NCBI RefSeq assembly: GCF_002240225.1
Contig: NZ_CP022584.1
Location: 3,704,594-3,768,593, forward strand
Length of the DNA: 64,000 nucleotides
Direction: 5' to 3'
From: Paenibacillus physcomitrellae
GTDB lineage: Bacteria > Bacillota > Bacilli > Paenibacillales > Paenibacillaceae
The notes under the pieces: generated by a model
What the model saw: only the letters and a program-made list of their open reading frames with translations
The model's database searches: none
What the model was told of the DNA's origin: nothing
Shown here: one piece after another, positions 33,038 through 41,434 of the stretch
Layout of the letters: the number at the start of each line of letters is the position of its first letter
Numbering within the stretch: the stretch's first letter is position 1
Translations under genes and position numbers: made by a program

Positions 33038-34492
33038 TTGTTTTTCACACAACTTAAGAAACACTGGCTCTCGAATACCCGGATCGATCTGTTGTCCGGT
33101 ATGACCGTAGCGCTGGCGCTGATTCCTGAAGCTATCGCCTTCTCCATTGTAGCCGGCGTCAGCCCGATGGTCGGTTTGTATGCTTCCATTACGATGGCGA
33201 TTATCATTTCGCTTGCCGGAGGACGCCCTGGTATGATCTCCGCGGCTACAGGTGCTATTGCGCTTCTCGTAACGGGACTTGTGAAGGACCATGGCGTCGA
33301 ATATCTGTTCGCCGCAGCCGTGCTGGCCGGGGTGATTCAGATTATTTTAGGCGTACTCAAGCTGGGCAGATTTATTACCTTTGTGCCGCAGCCTGTTATG
33401 ACGGGGTTTGTCAACGCGCTGGCGATCCTGATATTTATGGCGCAGCTGACCCATTTCAAAGGCCAGGGCTGGGTGATGTATGCTTTGGTAGCATTGACGC
33501 TGGTCATTATTTACGTGCTCCCGAGGATTACCAAGGCGGTTCCGCCTGCGCTGGTGGCCATCGTCATCGTGTCGATTCTTACCATTACGCTGCATTTGGA
33601 TGTTTATAAGGTAGGCGATATGGGAGCGTTAAGCCGTGACCTTCCGACCTTCCATCTGCCGAACATCCCGTTTACCTGGGAGACGTTCATGATCATTTTG
33701 CCTTATTCGGTGTCTATGGCTTTTGTGGGCTTGCTGGAATCGCTGATGACAGCGATGCTGATCGATGATCTGACCGATACAAGCAGCAACAAAAACCGCG
33801 AAATGCGCGGTCAAGGCGTGGCGAACATCGTTACAGGTTTCTTCGGAGGCATGGGCGGCTGCGCGATGATCGGACAGTCGATGATTAATATCAAATCAGG
33901 GGGAAGAACACGTTTGTCCACCCTGGTGTCCGGCGTGTTTCTGATGATTCTGCTTGCTTTGCTGGGCGATATCGTCAAGCAGATCCCGATGGCCGCGCTG
34001 GTGGGCGTGATGATCGTCGTCTGTATCGGGACCTTCGACTGGAAATCCTTAACGACCTTAAATAAAATTCCTTTAGCGGACGCAATTGTGATGGTTGTAA
34101 CGGTTATTGTTGTAGTCGCTACGGATAACCTGTCCATCGGCGTGGCGGTGGGCGTAGTGCTCAGTTCGGTCGTTTTTGCCTGGAAAATGGCCGTTGTCCG
34201 ATTGGCGGCAGCCGCCGCGGAAGACGGAAGCAAGGTGTATACCGTCTCCGGGCAGATGTTCTTTGGCACGATGCACCACTTCGTGAACAGCTTCCATGTG
34301 GCGGAGGATCCGGACCGGATCACGATCGATTTCTCCAGAACCCATATTTGGGATCAATCGGCCGTTAACGGTATAGCCCGGGTGATTGAGAAATACCGCC
34401 AGCAGGGCAAGGAAGTCAGCATTAAAGGATTAAATGCCGAAAGCAAGGCGCTGGTAGAACGGATTGGACTGGCGGGGGCAGGCGGTCATTGA
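33038..34492 (+). CDS. SulP-family anion permease with STAS domain
   Basis: A 484-residue SLC26/SulP transporter. The membrane domain starts with the hallmark DLLSGMTVALALIPEAIAFS and shows about ten or more helices to residue 370; a STAS domain follows at about 395-480 (TIDFSRTHIWDQSAVNGIAR), with the Asp-Gln-Ser site that binds or is phosphorylated in this family. The start is TTG 33038, since AGAAGGAGG at 33020-33028 lies just upstream; an in-frame TTG at 33014 precedes the ribosome site. Substrates of the family include sulfate, bicarbonate and dicarboxylates, and cannot be told apart here. A structured leader precedes the gene. Confidence 0.9.
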   Translation: MFFTQLKKHWLSNTRIDLLSGMTVALALIPEAIAFSIVAGVSPMVGLYASITMAIIISLAGGRPGMISAATGAIALLVTGLVKDHGVEYLFAAAVLAGVIQIILGVLKLGRFITFVPQPVMTGFVNALAILIFMAQLTHFKGQGWVMYALVALTLVIIYVLPRITKAVPPALVAIVIVSILTITLHLDVYKVGDMGALSRDLPTFHLPNIPFTWETFMIILPYSVSMAFVGLLESLMTAMLIDDLTDTSSNKNREMRGQGVANIVTGFFGGMGGCAMIGQSMINIKSGGRTRLSTLVSGVFLMILLALLGDIVKQIPMAALVGVMIVVCIGTFDWKSLTTLNKIPLADAIVMVVTVIVVVATDNLSIGVAVGVVLSSVVFAWKMAVVRLAAAAAEDGSKVYTVSGQMFFGTMHHFVNSFHVAEDPDRITIDFSRTHIWDQSAVNGIARVIEKYRQQGKEVSIKGLNAESKALVERIGLAGAGGH

Positions 34493-34513
34493 TTCTCATA
34501 TGAAAAAGCATTT

Positions 34514-34548
34514 AAAGGTGTTGCTGCATCCGCGGTAACACCTTTTTT
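34514..34548 (+). terminator. Terminator of the SulP gene
   Basis: AAAGGTGTT (34514-34522) pairs with AACACCTTT (34537-34545), followed by Ts to 34548. Confidence 0.88.
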
Positions 34549-34641
34549 AGAACCATTAACCATTTGTAAGTTTCAGGTTAATCGGCAGGCAAGAAGCGAT
34601 GTGTGCTTCGAAACACGCCTTAGCTTGCGGAGGAATTGCTG

Positions 34642-35988
34642 TTAGGCCAAAGCCCCGCGCTTGAGCATACGTTTGATGCTGGTATTCGCCTCCTTGAGCA
34701 CGGTGGCCTTATCCAGCGTTTTCACCAGACCGCTTTCCATGACCACTCTGCCGCCGATGATCGTTGTTTCCACGTCCGCCCGGGTAGCCGAATAGACAAT
34801 CCGCGAGATGGGATCGACATCATAAGAAGGGAAAGTATGAAAGTTCATCAGGTTAAGGATCGCGAAATCGGCTTTTTTGCCGGTCTCAATGCTGCCGATC
34901 TCCTTCTCCATGCCGACCGCTTTGGCTCCGCCAATTGTGGCCATCCGGAAGACAGTGCGGGCATCCATCACGGTCGGACCGTGATAAGGTTTCTGAATTA
35001 ATGCGGCGAGCCGCATTTCATTAAACATGTCGAGGTTGTTGTTGCAGGGGGCACCGTCTGCGCCAAGGCTGACGGAGATGCCCCGGGCAAGCAGATCCGG
35101 TGTTTCAGCGATCCCGGAGGCGAGCTTCAGATTGGAGCCGGGGCAGTGGCTGACACGGACCTTGCGGTCATGCAGAATCCGCTTCTCCTCCTCATCCAGC
35201 CAAATGCAGTGGGCCAGGATCAGCCGTTCGTTGGCAAGTCCGATATGATCGAGATAGACGATGTTGCGCATGCCGGTAGTGGCCTGCACAATATCGATTT
35301 CCCCGCGGTTCTCGGAGGCGTGAGTGTGTACCATCACATTATACCTGGCAGCCAAATCGCGGACTTCCTTCAGTAACGGCTCCGTGCAGGATATGACAAA
35401 GCGAGGACTGAAGGCGTAACGGATCCTTCCGTCATCATAGCCGTCCCACTGCTCCAGCAGATCGACGCTTTCCTGCAGGGATGCGGATGTATCCTCCTGA
35501 AGCGGAGGCGGAATGTCGCTGTCCTTCCGGTCCATCATCACTTTCCCGGACAAGGCGCGGATGCCGCTTTCAGCGATGGCCCGAAGGGCAGAGCCGGTAT
35601 GGTGGACGGTCTCCATATCGACGATCGTTGTCGTCCCGCTGGAGATCAGCTCACCGAGGCCGAGCAGCGCGGAGTAATAGACCGATTCCTCGTCATGAGC
35701 AGCTTCCAGCGGCCAGATACGGTTCCGCAGCCAGTCCATCAGCTCCAGATCATCGCCTTTGCCGCGGAATAACGTCTGGCATAAATGGATATGAGTCTGC
35801 ACGAAACCCGGAATGACCGTTCTGCCGGACGCGTCGAGCGTCCGAAATGGACCTTCAGGAGTGAGATGTCCGCCAATCGCGGCAATCCGTCCATTTTCGA
35901 TCCAGATGTCTCCATGTAGAATATCCTCTGAAGCGTTCATCGTAATGATTTCGGCATTTTTGATCAACAAATTCTCCGGACTCTCCAT
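34642..35988 (-). CDS. Amidohydrolase (MtaD/5'-deoxyadenosine deaminase-like)
   Basis: A 448-residue metal-dependent hydrolase of the amidohydrolase superfamily. Metal ligands His66 and His68 are in THIHLCQTLFRG, further ligand motifs are HTHASE (middle), LAHCIWLD and LGADGAPCNNNLDMF. The pattern is that of the MTA/SAH deaminase-chlorohydrolase group, so the most likely reaction is deamination of an adenosine derivative such as 5'-deoxyadenosine, methylthioadenosine or S-adenosylhomocysteine. The start is ATG 35988, seven bases after GGAGGG; ATG 36006 overlaps that site. It is a single minus-strand gene. Guanine deaminase is a less likely alternative. Confidence 0.87.
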   Translation of the reverse strand: MESPENLLIKNAEIITMNASEDILHGDIWIENGRIAAIGGHLTPEGPFRTLDASGRTVIPGFVQTHIHLCQTLFRGKGDDLELMDWLRNRIWPLEAAHDEESVYYSALLGLGELISSGTTTIVDMETVHHTGSALRAIAESGIRALSGKVMMDRKDSDIPPPLQEDTSASLQESVDLLEQWDGYDDGRIRYAFSPRFVISCTEPLLKEVRDLAARYNVMVHTHASENRGEIDIVQATTGMRNIVYLDHIGLANERLILAHCIWLDEEEKRILHDRKVRVSHCPGSNLKLASGIAETPDLLARGISVSLGADGAPCNNNLDMFNEMRLAALIQKPYHGPTVMDARTVFRMATIGGAKAVGMEKEIGSIETGKKADFAILNLMNFHTFPSYDVDPISRIVYSATRADVETTIIGGRVVMESGLVKTLDKATVLKEANTSIKRMLKRGALA

Positions 35989-36225
35989 CAGCGATCCCTC
36001 CTGCAAGAAGCTTATTACCGATTATCGCGGAAATTACGGCGCTTGAATAATGAGAATAACAAATCGGTTTGATAACACATTTTTATGCAGGATTAGATGG
36101 GAACAGCCTTTAATGAAAAAAATGAAACTTTCATTTCTGCCTTTTCGTCTATTATGAAAAGTGTTCGGGTATTCAAAGATTCCGGATATTTTAAGTCCTA
36201 TTCACGGGAAAGAAGGAAACGTCAC

Positions 36226-37341
36226 ATGGCGCAAACAGCGCTGCCCAAACGCCAGGAAACGCGCGCGGGCAGAAATAGAAAGAAGAGAACTAAGAAACGC
36301 GGATTTTTTCGTTTTGTATACCGAATGGTTGTGACTGTTCTAATCTTGGGCATTATCGGCGTATGCTGGCTGTTCTTCACAAAGTCAGGGGAAAACTTCC
36401 GCTATTTGGCCGCAGATACAATCATCACTACCCAGCACCGGCAGTGGGCGAAATATATTATCGGGGAAGATGAGCTGAATAAGCGCGTGGCGAAGTATAC
36501 GCAGCAGTTCGAACAGATGGGAACGGAGAAAGATACCCATACGATCAGCATTCCTACTCCGGTGAAGGCGGAAGAGAAACCTCTCGTGCAGATCGAGGAA
36601 ATTTCGGGCGCCAGTTATCACGGCTACGTTATGACCGTTAATGATCCTACGAAAATCCGGCTCGGCGTACCTGCCAAGGTCGGCAAAGGCGAGAAGGTGT
36701 CGAGCATGGTCAGCCGTCTCGGCGCCATAGCCGGGGTTAATGCAGGCGGCTTTGACGATCCGAACTGGAAGGGCAACGGCTTTAAGCCGATTGGCGTAGT
36801 CATTTCGCAAGGCAAGCTGTATTACAACGGACTTGGCAGCAGCAGCTCCACCCAGATCGTAGGTATCGATAAACAGGGGAAAATGATCGCCGGCCGCTAT
36901 ACGCTGAATGAACTCAGCGACATGAACGTGCAGGAGGCCGTGACCTTTCAGCCGCGGATCATCGTAAACGGCAAAGGCCAAATCAAGAACCATAAGGACG
37001 GCTGGGGCATTGCTCCGCGTACCGCGATGGGTCAGCGCTCCGACGGCGCTATCCTCTTTGTGGTCATTGACGGCCGTCAGCCAGGGTATAGCATCGGTGC
37101 CGACTTGTATGATGTGCAGAACATTATGCTGAAGCACGGGGCTGTCATTGCCGCCAACCTGGACGGCGGTTCTTCGACTGTGCTGGTCAAGGACGGGGAC
37201 ATCTTAAACAAACCGTCTTCGCAGTACGGTGAACGTTATTTGCCCACAGCCTTCCTGGTCTTCGAGCATCCGGAGAACGTGACCGTGCCAAATGTATGGC
37301 AGGGACTCAATCCGAAGGATATTGACGGAGGGAAGAAATAA
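36226..37341 (+). CDS. Membrane-anchored phosphodiester glycosidase (NAGPA-type) protein
   Basis: A 371-residue protein with a basic cytoplasmic N-terminus (KRQETRAGRNRKKRTKKR), one membrane helix at about 36-56, and an extracellular domain. The C-terminal half is the phosphodiester glycosidase/NAGPA-like domain: GVNAGGFDDPNWKGNG, RTAMGQRSDGAILFVVIDGR and the closing IAANLDGGSSTVLV are the conserved blocks. Bacterial relatives (YngK/exopolysaccharide-type) are thought to act on cell-wall sugar phosphates or capsular polymers. I chose ATG 36226, behind AGAAGGAAA; the upstream in-frame ATG 36097 lacks a ribosome site. It is a single-gene unit with its own terminator. Confidence 0.85.
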   Translation: MAQTALPKRQETRAGRNRKKRTKKRGFFRFVYRMVVTVLILGIIGVCWLFFTKSGENFRYLAADTIITTQHRQWAKYIIGEDELNKRVAKYTQQFEQMGTEKDTHTISIPTPVKAEEKPLVQIEEISGASYHGYVMTVNDPTKIRLGVPAKVGKGEKVSSMVSRLGAIAGVNAGGFDDPNWKGNGFKPIGVVISQGKLYYNGLGSSSSTQIVGIDKQGKMIAGRYTLNELSDMNVQEAVTFQPRIIVNGKGQIKNHKDGWGIAPRTAMGQRSDGAILFVVIDGRQPGYSIGADLYDVQNIMLKHGAVIAANLDGGSSTVLVKDGDILNKPSSQYGERYLPTAFLVFEHPENVTVPNVWQGLNPKDIDGGKK

Positions 37342-37370
37342 CTCATACAGCATAGATATCTAAAAAAAGC

Positions 37371-37403
37371 AATCCCCGAAGGCTATTCCTTCGGGGATTT
37401 TAG
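37371..37403 (+). terminator. Terminator of the phosphodiester glycosidase gene
   Basis: AATCCCCGAAGG-CTATT-CCTTCGGGGATT is a perfect 12 bp stem with a five-base loop and a short T-run. Confidence 0.85.
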
Positions 37404-37461
37404 TACAAAGAATTCTTTTCACGATTATATGAAAATATCATGAGTATCTATGTAAAAAAAC

Positions 37462-37516
37462 TTATCATATTAATTTACATCTTGTTAACAACCCGTTAAT
37501 ATAAGAGAAGTATGAT
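37462..37516 (+). promoter_or_regulatory. PhoP-box array and promoter of the phn operon
   Basis: TTTACA (37474), TTAACA (37485) and TTAATA (37496) recur with an exact 11-base period, and TTATCA (37462) is a possible fourth. TT(A/T)ACA repeats with about five bases between them are the known PhoP-binding signature in Bacillus. TATGAT (37511-37516) follows at the right place for a PhoP-activated -10. Phosphate-starvation control of phnDCEE is the natural reading. Confidence 0.8.
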
Positions 37517-37558
37517 AGTTTTGTGTCTTAGATAATATACCTTAGGGGGATCTCAAGA

Positions 37559-38653
37559 GTGAAAAACAAGCTTTCTCTATTTGCTGCGTTCGCATTGGTT
37601 TTGGTGCTTCTGGCAGGCTGTGGCTCCAACAACAACACGGCGGCAAACAATTCATCCGCTGGCAACAGTTCTGCAGACAATACCGCTTCTGCTCCTGCTG
37701 CTGATACGTCGAAAGAAATCAAAGAGCTGAAGATCAGCTTTGTTCCATCCAAAGATCCAGGAGAAATCATTACAGCTACTGATCCTCTTAAAGATCTGTT
37801 GAAGAAGCAATTGGCTACTGAAGGCTACAATGTTGATACTGTTACTATTGATGTAGGTACTACTTACGAAGCTGTAGGTGAAGCTTTGACAGCCGGAACT
37901 ACGGATGTCGGTTTCATTCCAGGCGGAACTTATGTCTTGTACGATGATGGCGCTGATGTCATCTTGACAGCTACACGCGCAGGATTGTCGAACGATTCCG
38001 ATAATCCGAAAGACTGGAACGACAACAAACCAACTCAACCAACTGAAGATCAAGCGACTTACTACCGCGCATTGTTCTTTGCCGGTCCTTCTCCGAAGGG
38101 TCAAGAGTTGGCTGCTAAAGTAAACGCCGGTCAACAATTGACTTGGGACGACCTGAACAGCGCTAACTGGGCTGTAATGTCCACTTCTTCTTCCGCAGGT
38201 TATATCTACCCAACCCTGTGGCTGCAAAACAACTACCAAAAAGGTATCACTGATCTGGCTCATGTTGTAACTTCCGATTCCTACGGCAGTTCCTTTGCCC
38301 GTCTTGCTGCTGGACAAGCTGACGTAGTTGTCGCTTATGCTGATGCAAGAAGAGACTTCGAGAAACAATGGACAACAGACTTCGGCCGCGGCAAATCGAT
38401 TTGGGACGAAACAAACATCATTGGCGTAACAGATGGTATCTATAACGATACAATCAGCGTGAGCAAAAACGATCCGCTGATGACAGATGACTTCAAGAAA
38501 GCATTGCAAGATGCCTTTATCGCTATCGGTCAAACCGAAGAAGGTAAGAAAGTTATCGCAATCTACAGCCATGAAGGCTACAAAGCGGCTCAATCTTCCG
38601 ATTACGATGCTGAAAGAAAAGCACAAGAAATCATCAAGTCCTTGAAGAAGTAA
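37559..38653 (+). CDS. phnD: Phosphonate/phosphite ABC transporter substrate-binding lipoprotein
   Basis: A 364-residue lipoprotein, the extracellular binding component of the importer encoded by the next three genes. The signal peptide ends in LAGC (Cys21). The mature part follows the PhnD family: ISFVPSKDPGEIITATDPLK, VGTTYEAVGEALTAGTTDVG (a substrate-pocket region), FIPGGTYVLYDD and the C-terminal IGQTEEGKKVIAIY. Codon use is more biased (GCT, AAC, GAC, CTG) than in neighbours, as expected for a highly expressed binding protein. GTG 37559 follows AGGGGGAT. The ligand could be phosphonate, phosphite or hypophosphite. The promoter carries PhoP-box repeats. Confidence 0.92.
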   Translation: MKNKLSLFAAFALVLVLLAGCGSNNNTAANNSSAGNSSADNTASAPAADTSKEIKELKISFVPSKDPGEIITATDPLKDLLKKQLATEGYNVDTVTIDVGTTYEAVGEALTAGTTDVGFIPGGTYVLYDDGADVILTATRAGLSNDSDNPKDWNDNKPTQPTEDQATYYRALFFAGPSPKGQELAAKVNAGQQLTWDDLNSANWAVMSTSSSAGYIYPTLWLQNNYQKGITDLAHVVTSDSYGSSFARLAAGQADVVVAYADARRDFEKQWTTDFGRGKSIWDETNIIGVTDGIYNDTISVSKNDPLMTDDFKKALQDAFIAIGQTEEGKKVIAIYSHEGYKAAQSSDYDAERKAQEIIKSLKK

Positions 38654-38690
38654 TTCGTCGCAACAATTTATCGGGATTTTATTTAAAAGG

Positions 38691-38726
38691 TGAGAGCATC
38701 ATGCCTACATGATGCTCTCATCTTTT
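38691..38726 (+). terminator. Intercistronic hairpin between phnD and phnC
   Basis: TGAGAGCATCATG (38691-38703) pairs perfectly with CATGATGCTCTCA (38708-38720) around a CCTA loop, followed by TCTTTTCC. It probably terminates or stabilises most phnD transcripts so that the binding protein outnumbers the membrane subunits. Confidence 0.75.
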
Positions 38727-38774
38727 CCTAGTTCAAGAGAGTTAAGTCAAGTCTAAAGAGATCGGGGTAATTCC

Positions 38775-39557
38775 ATGATAGAGTTTATTAATGTGGAGAA
38801 AAAATACGCAAACGGAACGGTTGCTCTGCAAAATATCAATTTGAAAATTGAGCAGGGTGAGTTCGTTGCTGTTATCGGCCTTTCCGGTGCGGGTAAGTCC
38901 ACACTGATCCGCTGCATCAACCGGATGCATGATATCACAGGCGGGCAATTGAATGTAGACAACGTTGATGTTGGCAAGCTGAGAGGGAAACAAATCCGCC
39001 GTTTCCGCAGAAGAATCGGCATGATCTTCCAATCTTTTAACCTGGTGACGCGGACAACCGTACTGAAGAATGTACTGGTTTCCTTTGTACCGGACCTTCC
39101 GTTCTGGCGTAAGCTTACAGGCGTCTATAACCGTGATCATAAGATTAAAGCTTTGGAAGCGCTGGATAAAGTGGGTATTTTGGACAAGGCTTATATCCGC
39201 GTGGACCAGTTGTCCGGTGGTCAGCAGCAGCGGGTTGCTCTGGCACGTACGCTGGCTCAGAATCCGGACATTATTTTGGCGGACGAACCGATTGCTTCTC
39301 TTGACCCGGTAACGGCTAAGATGGTTATGGACGATTTCAAACGTATCAACCAAGAGATGAATATCTCCGTTATCATGAACATCCACCACGTGGAAGTTGC
39401 CCTTGAATACGCGGATCGTATTATCGGTATTCATAAGGGTACAGTGGTATTTGACGGTGAATCTGCGAAGGTGACTAAAGAAATTCTGGACACCATTTAT
39501 GGAGGTCAGGTCGAGGAGGCCACAGCTTCGCTGGAGGAGAGTCCTGCCCATGTATGA
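38775..39557 (+). CDS. phnC: Phosphonate-type ABC transporter ATP-binding protein
   Basis: A 260-residue ATPase that powers the PhnDCE-type importer. Walker A is GLSGAGKST (35-43), the signature is LSGGQQQRVALARTL and Walker B is ILADEPIASLD. PhnC-specific features include the segment MIFQSFNLVTRTTVLKNVLV and the final HKGTVVFDGES. ATG 38775 has a weak GGGGTAA ribosome site. Its last eight bases overlap the first permease gene. It belongs to the phnD-phnC-phnE-phnE unit; the hairpin before it probably lowers its expression relative to phnD. Confidence 0.93.
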   Translation: MIEFINVEKKYANGTVALQNINLKIEQGEFVAVIGLSGAGKSTLIRCINRMHDITGGQLNVDNVDVGKLRGKQIRRFRRRIGMIFQSFNLVTRTTVLKNVLVSFVPDLPFWRKLTGVYNRDHKIKALEALDKVGILDKAYIRVDQLSGGQQQRVALARTLAQNPDIILADEPIASLDPVTAKMVMDDFKRINQEMNISVIMNIHHVEVALEYADRIIGIHKGTVVFDGESAKVTKEILDTIYGGQVEEATASLEESPAHV

Positions 39558-40365
39558 TAAAATCTTCCCGCCCAAGAAAATTGTTCTTCCCGACGGTAAG
39601 GTTGTTTTGGAGAAAAGAACGCGGTTACCGCTGATTTTGCTCATTTTAATCGTTGCCACTTATTATTCGGTGGAGCTCACTGATTTCAGCTTAAAGATTC
39701 TGTTCACTCGGATTGGTAATTTCTTCACCATTATCGGAAGCATGATTCCACCGGAATGGAGTTACTTTGACGACTTGCTAAGTGCGTTGTTTGCCACGCT
39801 GCAAATGTCTTTGCTGGGCTCGGTTATCGGGGCTGTGCTGGCCCTGCCTTTTGCGGTAGCGGCTTCGGCCAACATCATCCGTAATCGGGTAGTCGTTGCT
39901 GTATTCAAAGTTATCCTGAGCTTGCTAAGAACGCTTCCTACACTGGTAACGGCTCTGATCGCTACCTTTGTGTTTGGTCTTGGGCCAACAGCGGGGGTTG
40001 TAGCCATCCTGCTGTTCACGCTTTCCTATGTAGGGAAATTATTATATGAACAGATTGAGAACGTTGATATGGGTGCCTTTGAAGCTATGGAGTCGATCGG
40101 TATGTCCCGAATCGAAGCTTTCCGTTCTGCCATCATTCCTCAGGTCCTTCCGGGTTATCTGTCTACCTCGCTGTTCTGTTTTGAAGGCAACGTTCGTTAT
40201 GCGGCGATTCTTGGTTATGTCGGCGCCGGCGGCGTAGGCCTTCTGATCAATGAGAACCTTGGCTGGCGCGATTATCCGAGCGTAGGGATGATTATCCTGG
40301 CGCTTGTCGTAACGGTGTATATCATTGAAACTGTCAGCGAGTATTTTAGAAAAAAGTTAATTTGA
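39550..40365 (+). CDS. phnE: Phosphonate-type ABC transporter permease 1
   Basis: A 271-residue integral membrane permease with about six helices. The ABC permease EAA-type loop is visible as FEAMESIGMSRIEAFRSAIIPQ, typical for PhnE, followed by YAAILGYVGAGGVGLLI. The start is ATG 39550, behind GGAGGAGAG; the upstream reading frame from 39499 lies inside phnC and is rejected. It is translationally coupled to phnC. Together with the second permease it probably forms a heterodimeric channel. Confidence 0.92.
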   Translation: MYDKIFPPKKIVLPDGKVVLEKRTRLPLILLILIVATYYSVELTDFSLKILFTRIGNFFTIIGSMIPPEWSYFDDLLSALFATLQMSLLGSVIGAVLALPFAVAASANIIRNRVVVAVFKVILSLLRTLPTLVTALIATFVFGLGPTAGVVAILLFTLSYVGKLLYEQIENVDMGAFEAMESIGMSRIEAFRSAIIPQVLPGYLSTSLFCFEGNVRYAAILGYVGAGGVGLLINENLGWRDYPSVGMIILALVVTVYIIETVSEYFRKKLI

Positions 40366-40380
40366 GGGAGAAGTTGTGTT

Positions 40381-41187
40381 ATGACGACTGTAGAGAAGCA
40401 GCTTCTTGCTTCGCCAAAAAGAACCTGGTATTACCTTACGATCGCGGTTATCCTTATTTTGTTGATCGGCTGGTCTGCCATGGCCGTAACGTTCAAGGAC
40501 GTGAACCAAAGCGGTCTCAAAATTGCAGGGAATATTATAAGAGGGATTATCCATCCGGATTGGCATCTGCTGTTTAACGGAACCAAGCAGAGTGTTCCAT
40601 TTCTGCTGCTGCAAACAGTAGCTATCGCATTTTTGGGGACGATTGTTGGTGCGATTGTGTCTATTCCGCTGGCTTTCCTAGCTGCTTCCAATATCGTACC
40701 TAAACCGATTTCCTGGCTTACCCGTTTGCTGCTGATCATTATCCGCACGATTCCCGCGCTCGTATACGGTTTGATGTTTATTCGAGTTTCGGGTCCGGGT
40801 CCGTTTGCCGGTGTACTCACCATTGGCATTACCTCGATCGGGATGCTGGCCAAGCTGTATGTGGATGCCATTGAAGAACTGGATACCCGCGTGCTTGAGT
40901 CGATGACCTCCATCGGCTGCACAACCTTTGAGAAGGTGCGTTATGGGATCATTCCGCAGCTGATGTCCGTCTTTATGTCCGTAACCATTTATCGTTTTGA
41001 TATGAACATGCGTGAAGCTTCCATTTTGGGTCTGGTAGGCGCCGGCGGAATCGGTGCGCCGCTCATCTTCGCCATGAACGGTTATAAATGGAACCAGGTC
41101 GGATCGATTTTGATCGGATTGGTTATCTTGATCCTGATTATCGAGCTTCTTTCCAACAAACTTCGTTCGAAACTGATCAAGGGATAA
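40381..41187 (+). CDS. phnE: Phosphonate-type ABC transporter permease 2
   Basis: A 268-residue second PhnE-type permease, similar in plan to the first (VLESMTSIGCTTFEKVRYGI in the coupling loop, REASILGLVGAGGIGAPL after it). ATG 40381 follows GAGGGAGAAG. It is the last gene of the operon, ending before the terminator at 41303-41333. Two PhnE proteins in one operon are common in Firmicutes. No C-P lyase, phosphonatase or phosphite dehydrogenase is in the window, so the imported compound must be processed by genes elsewhere. Confidence 0.92.
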   Translation: MTTVEKQLLASPKRTWYYLTIAVILILLIGWSAMAVTFKDVNQSGLKIAGNIIRGIIHPDWHLLFNGTKQSVPFLLLQTVAIAFLGTIVGAIVSIPLAFLAASNIVPKPISWLTRLLLIIIRTIPALVYGLMFIRVSGPGPFAGVLTIGITSIGMLAKLYVDAIEELDTRVLESMTSIGCTTFEKVRYGIIPQLMSVFMSVTIYRFDMNMREASILGLVGAGGIGAPLIFAMNGYKWNQVGSILIGLVILILIIELLSNKLRSKLIKG

Positions 41188-41302
41188 GAAATAGGGAAAG
41201 AGGGATAGGAGCCTGCTCTTAGCTGTTATGATGGACTAGAGACTGCTGCTGCCCAGCATGTTTTCTAATTCATAGGCTGCAGGGAGTATCCTGTCTGACT
41301 AG

Positions 41303-41333
41303 AATGCCCAGCCGAAACGGCTGGGCATTTTTT
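41303..41333 (+). terminator. Terminator of the phn operon
   Basis: AATGCCCAGCCG (41303-41314) and CGGCTGGGCATT (41318-41329) form a perfect 12 bp stem with an AAA loop, followed by six Ts. Confidence 0.93.
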
Positions 41334-41339
41334 ATGTCT

Positions 41340-41412
41340 GAATTATCGTGTTTGAATTATTGTGGCTGAGTTATCTGGGTCAGAATTTTCTGGGTACTGA
41401 GTTTCATTTCCC
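41340..41412 (-). repeat. Five-unit 14-16 bp degenerate repeat downstream of the AIM24 gene
   Basis: On the plus strand units starting GAATTATCGTG, GAATTATTGTGG, GAGTTATCTGGG, GAATTTTCTGGG and GAGTTTCATTT begin at 41340, 41354, 41368, 41383 and 41399. They lie between the phn terminator and the stop codon (41435) of the leftward AIM24 gene. Confidence 0.8.
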
Positions 41413-41434
41413 TCTATTCTCCACTCTGCTGTCC

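Noticed and set aside
38742-39659. 305-codon open frame on the minus strand over phnC
   Set aside because: PhnC on the plus strand has all ABC motifs and operon context.
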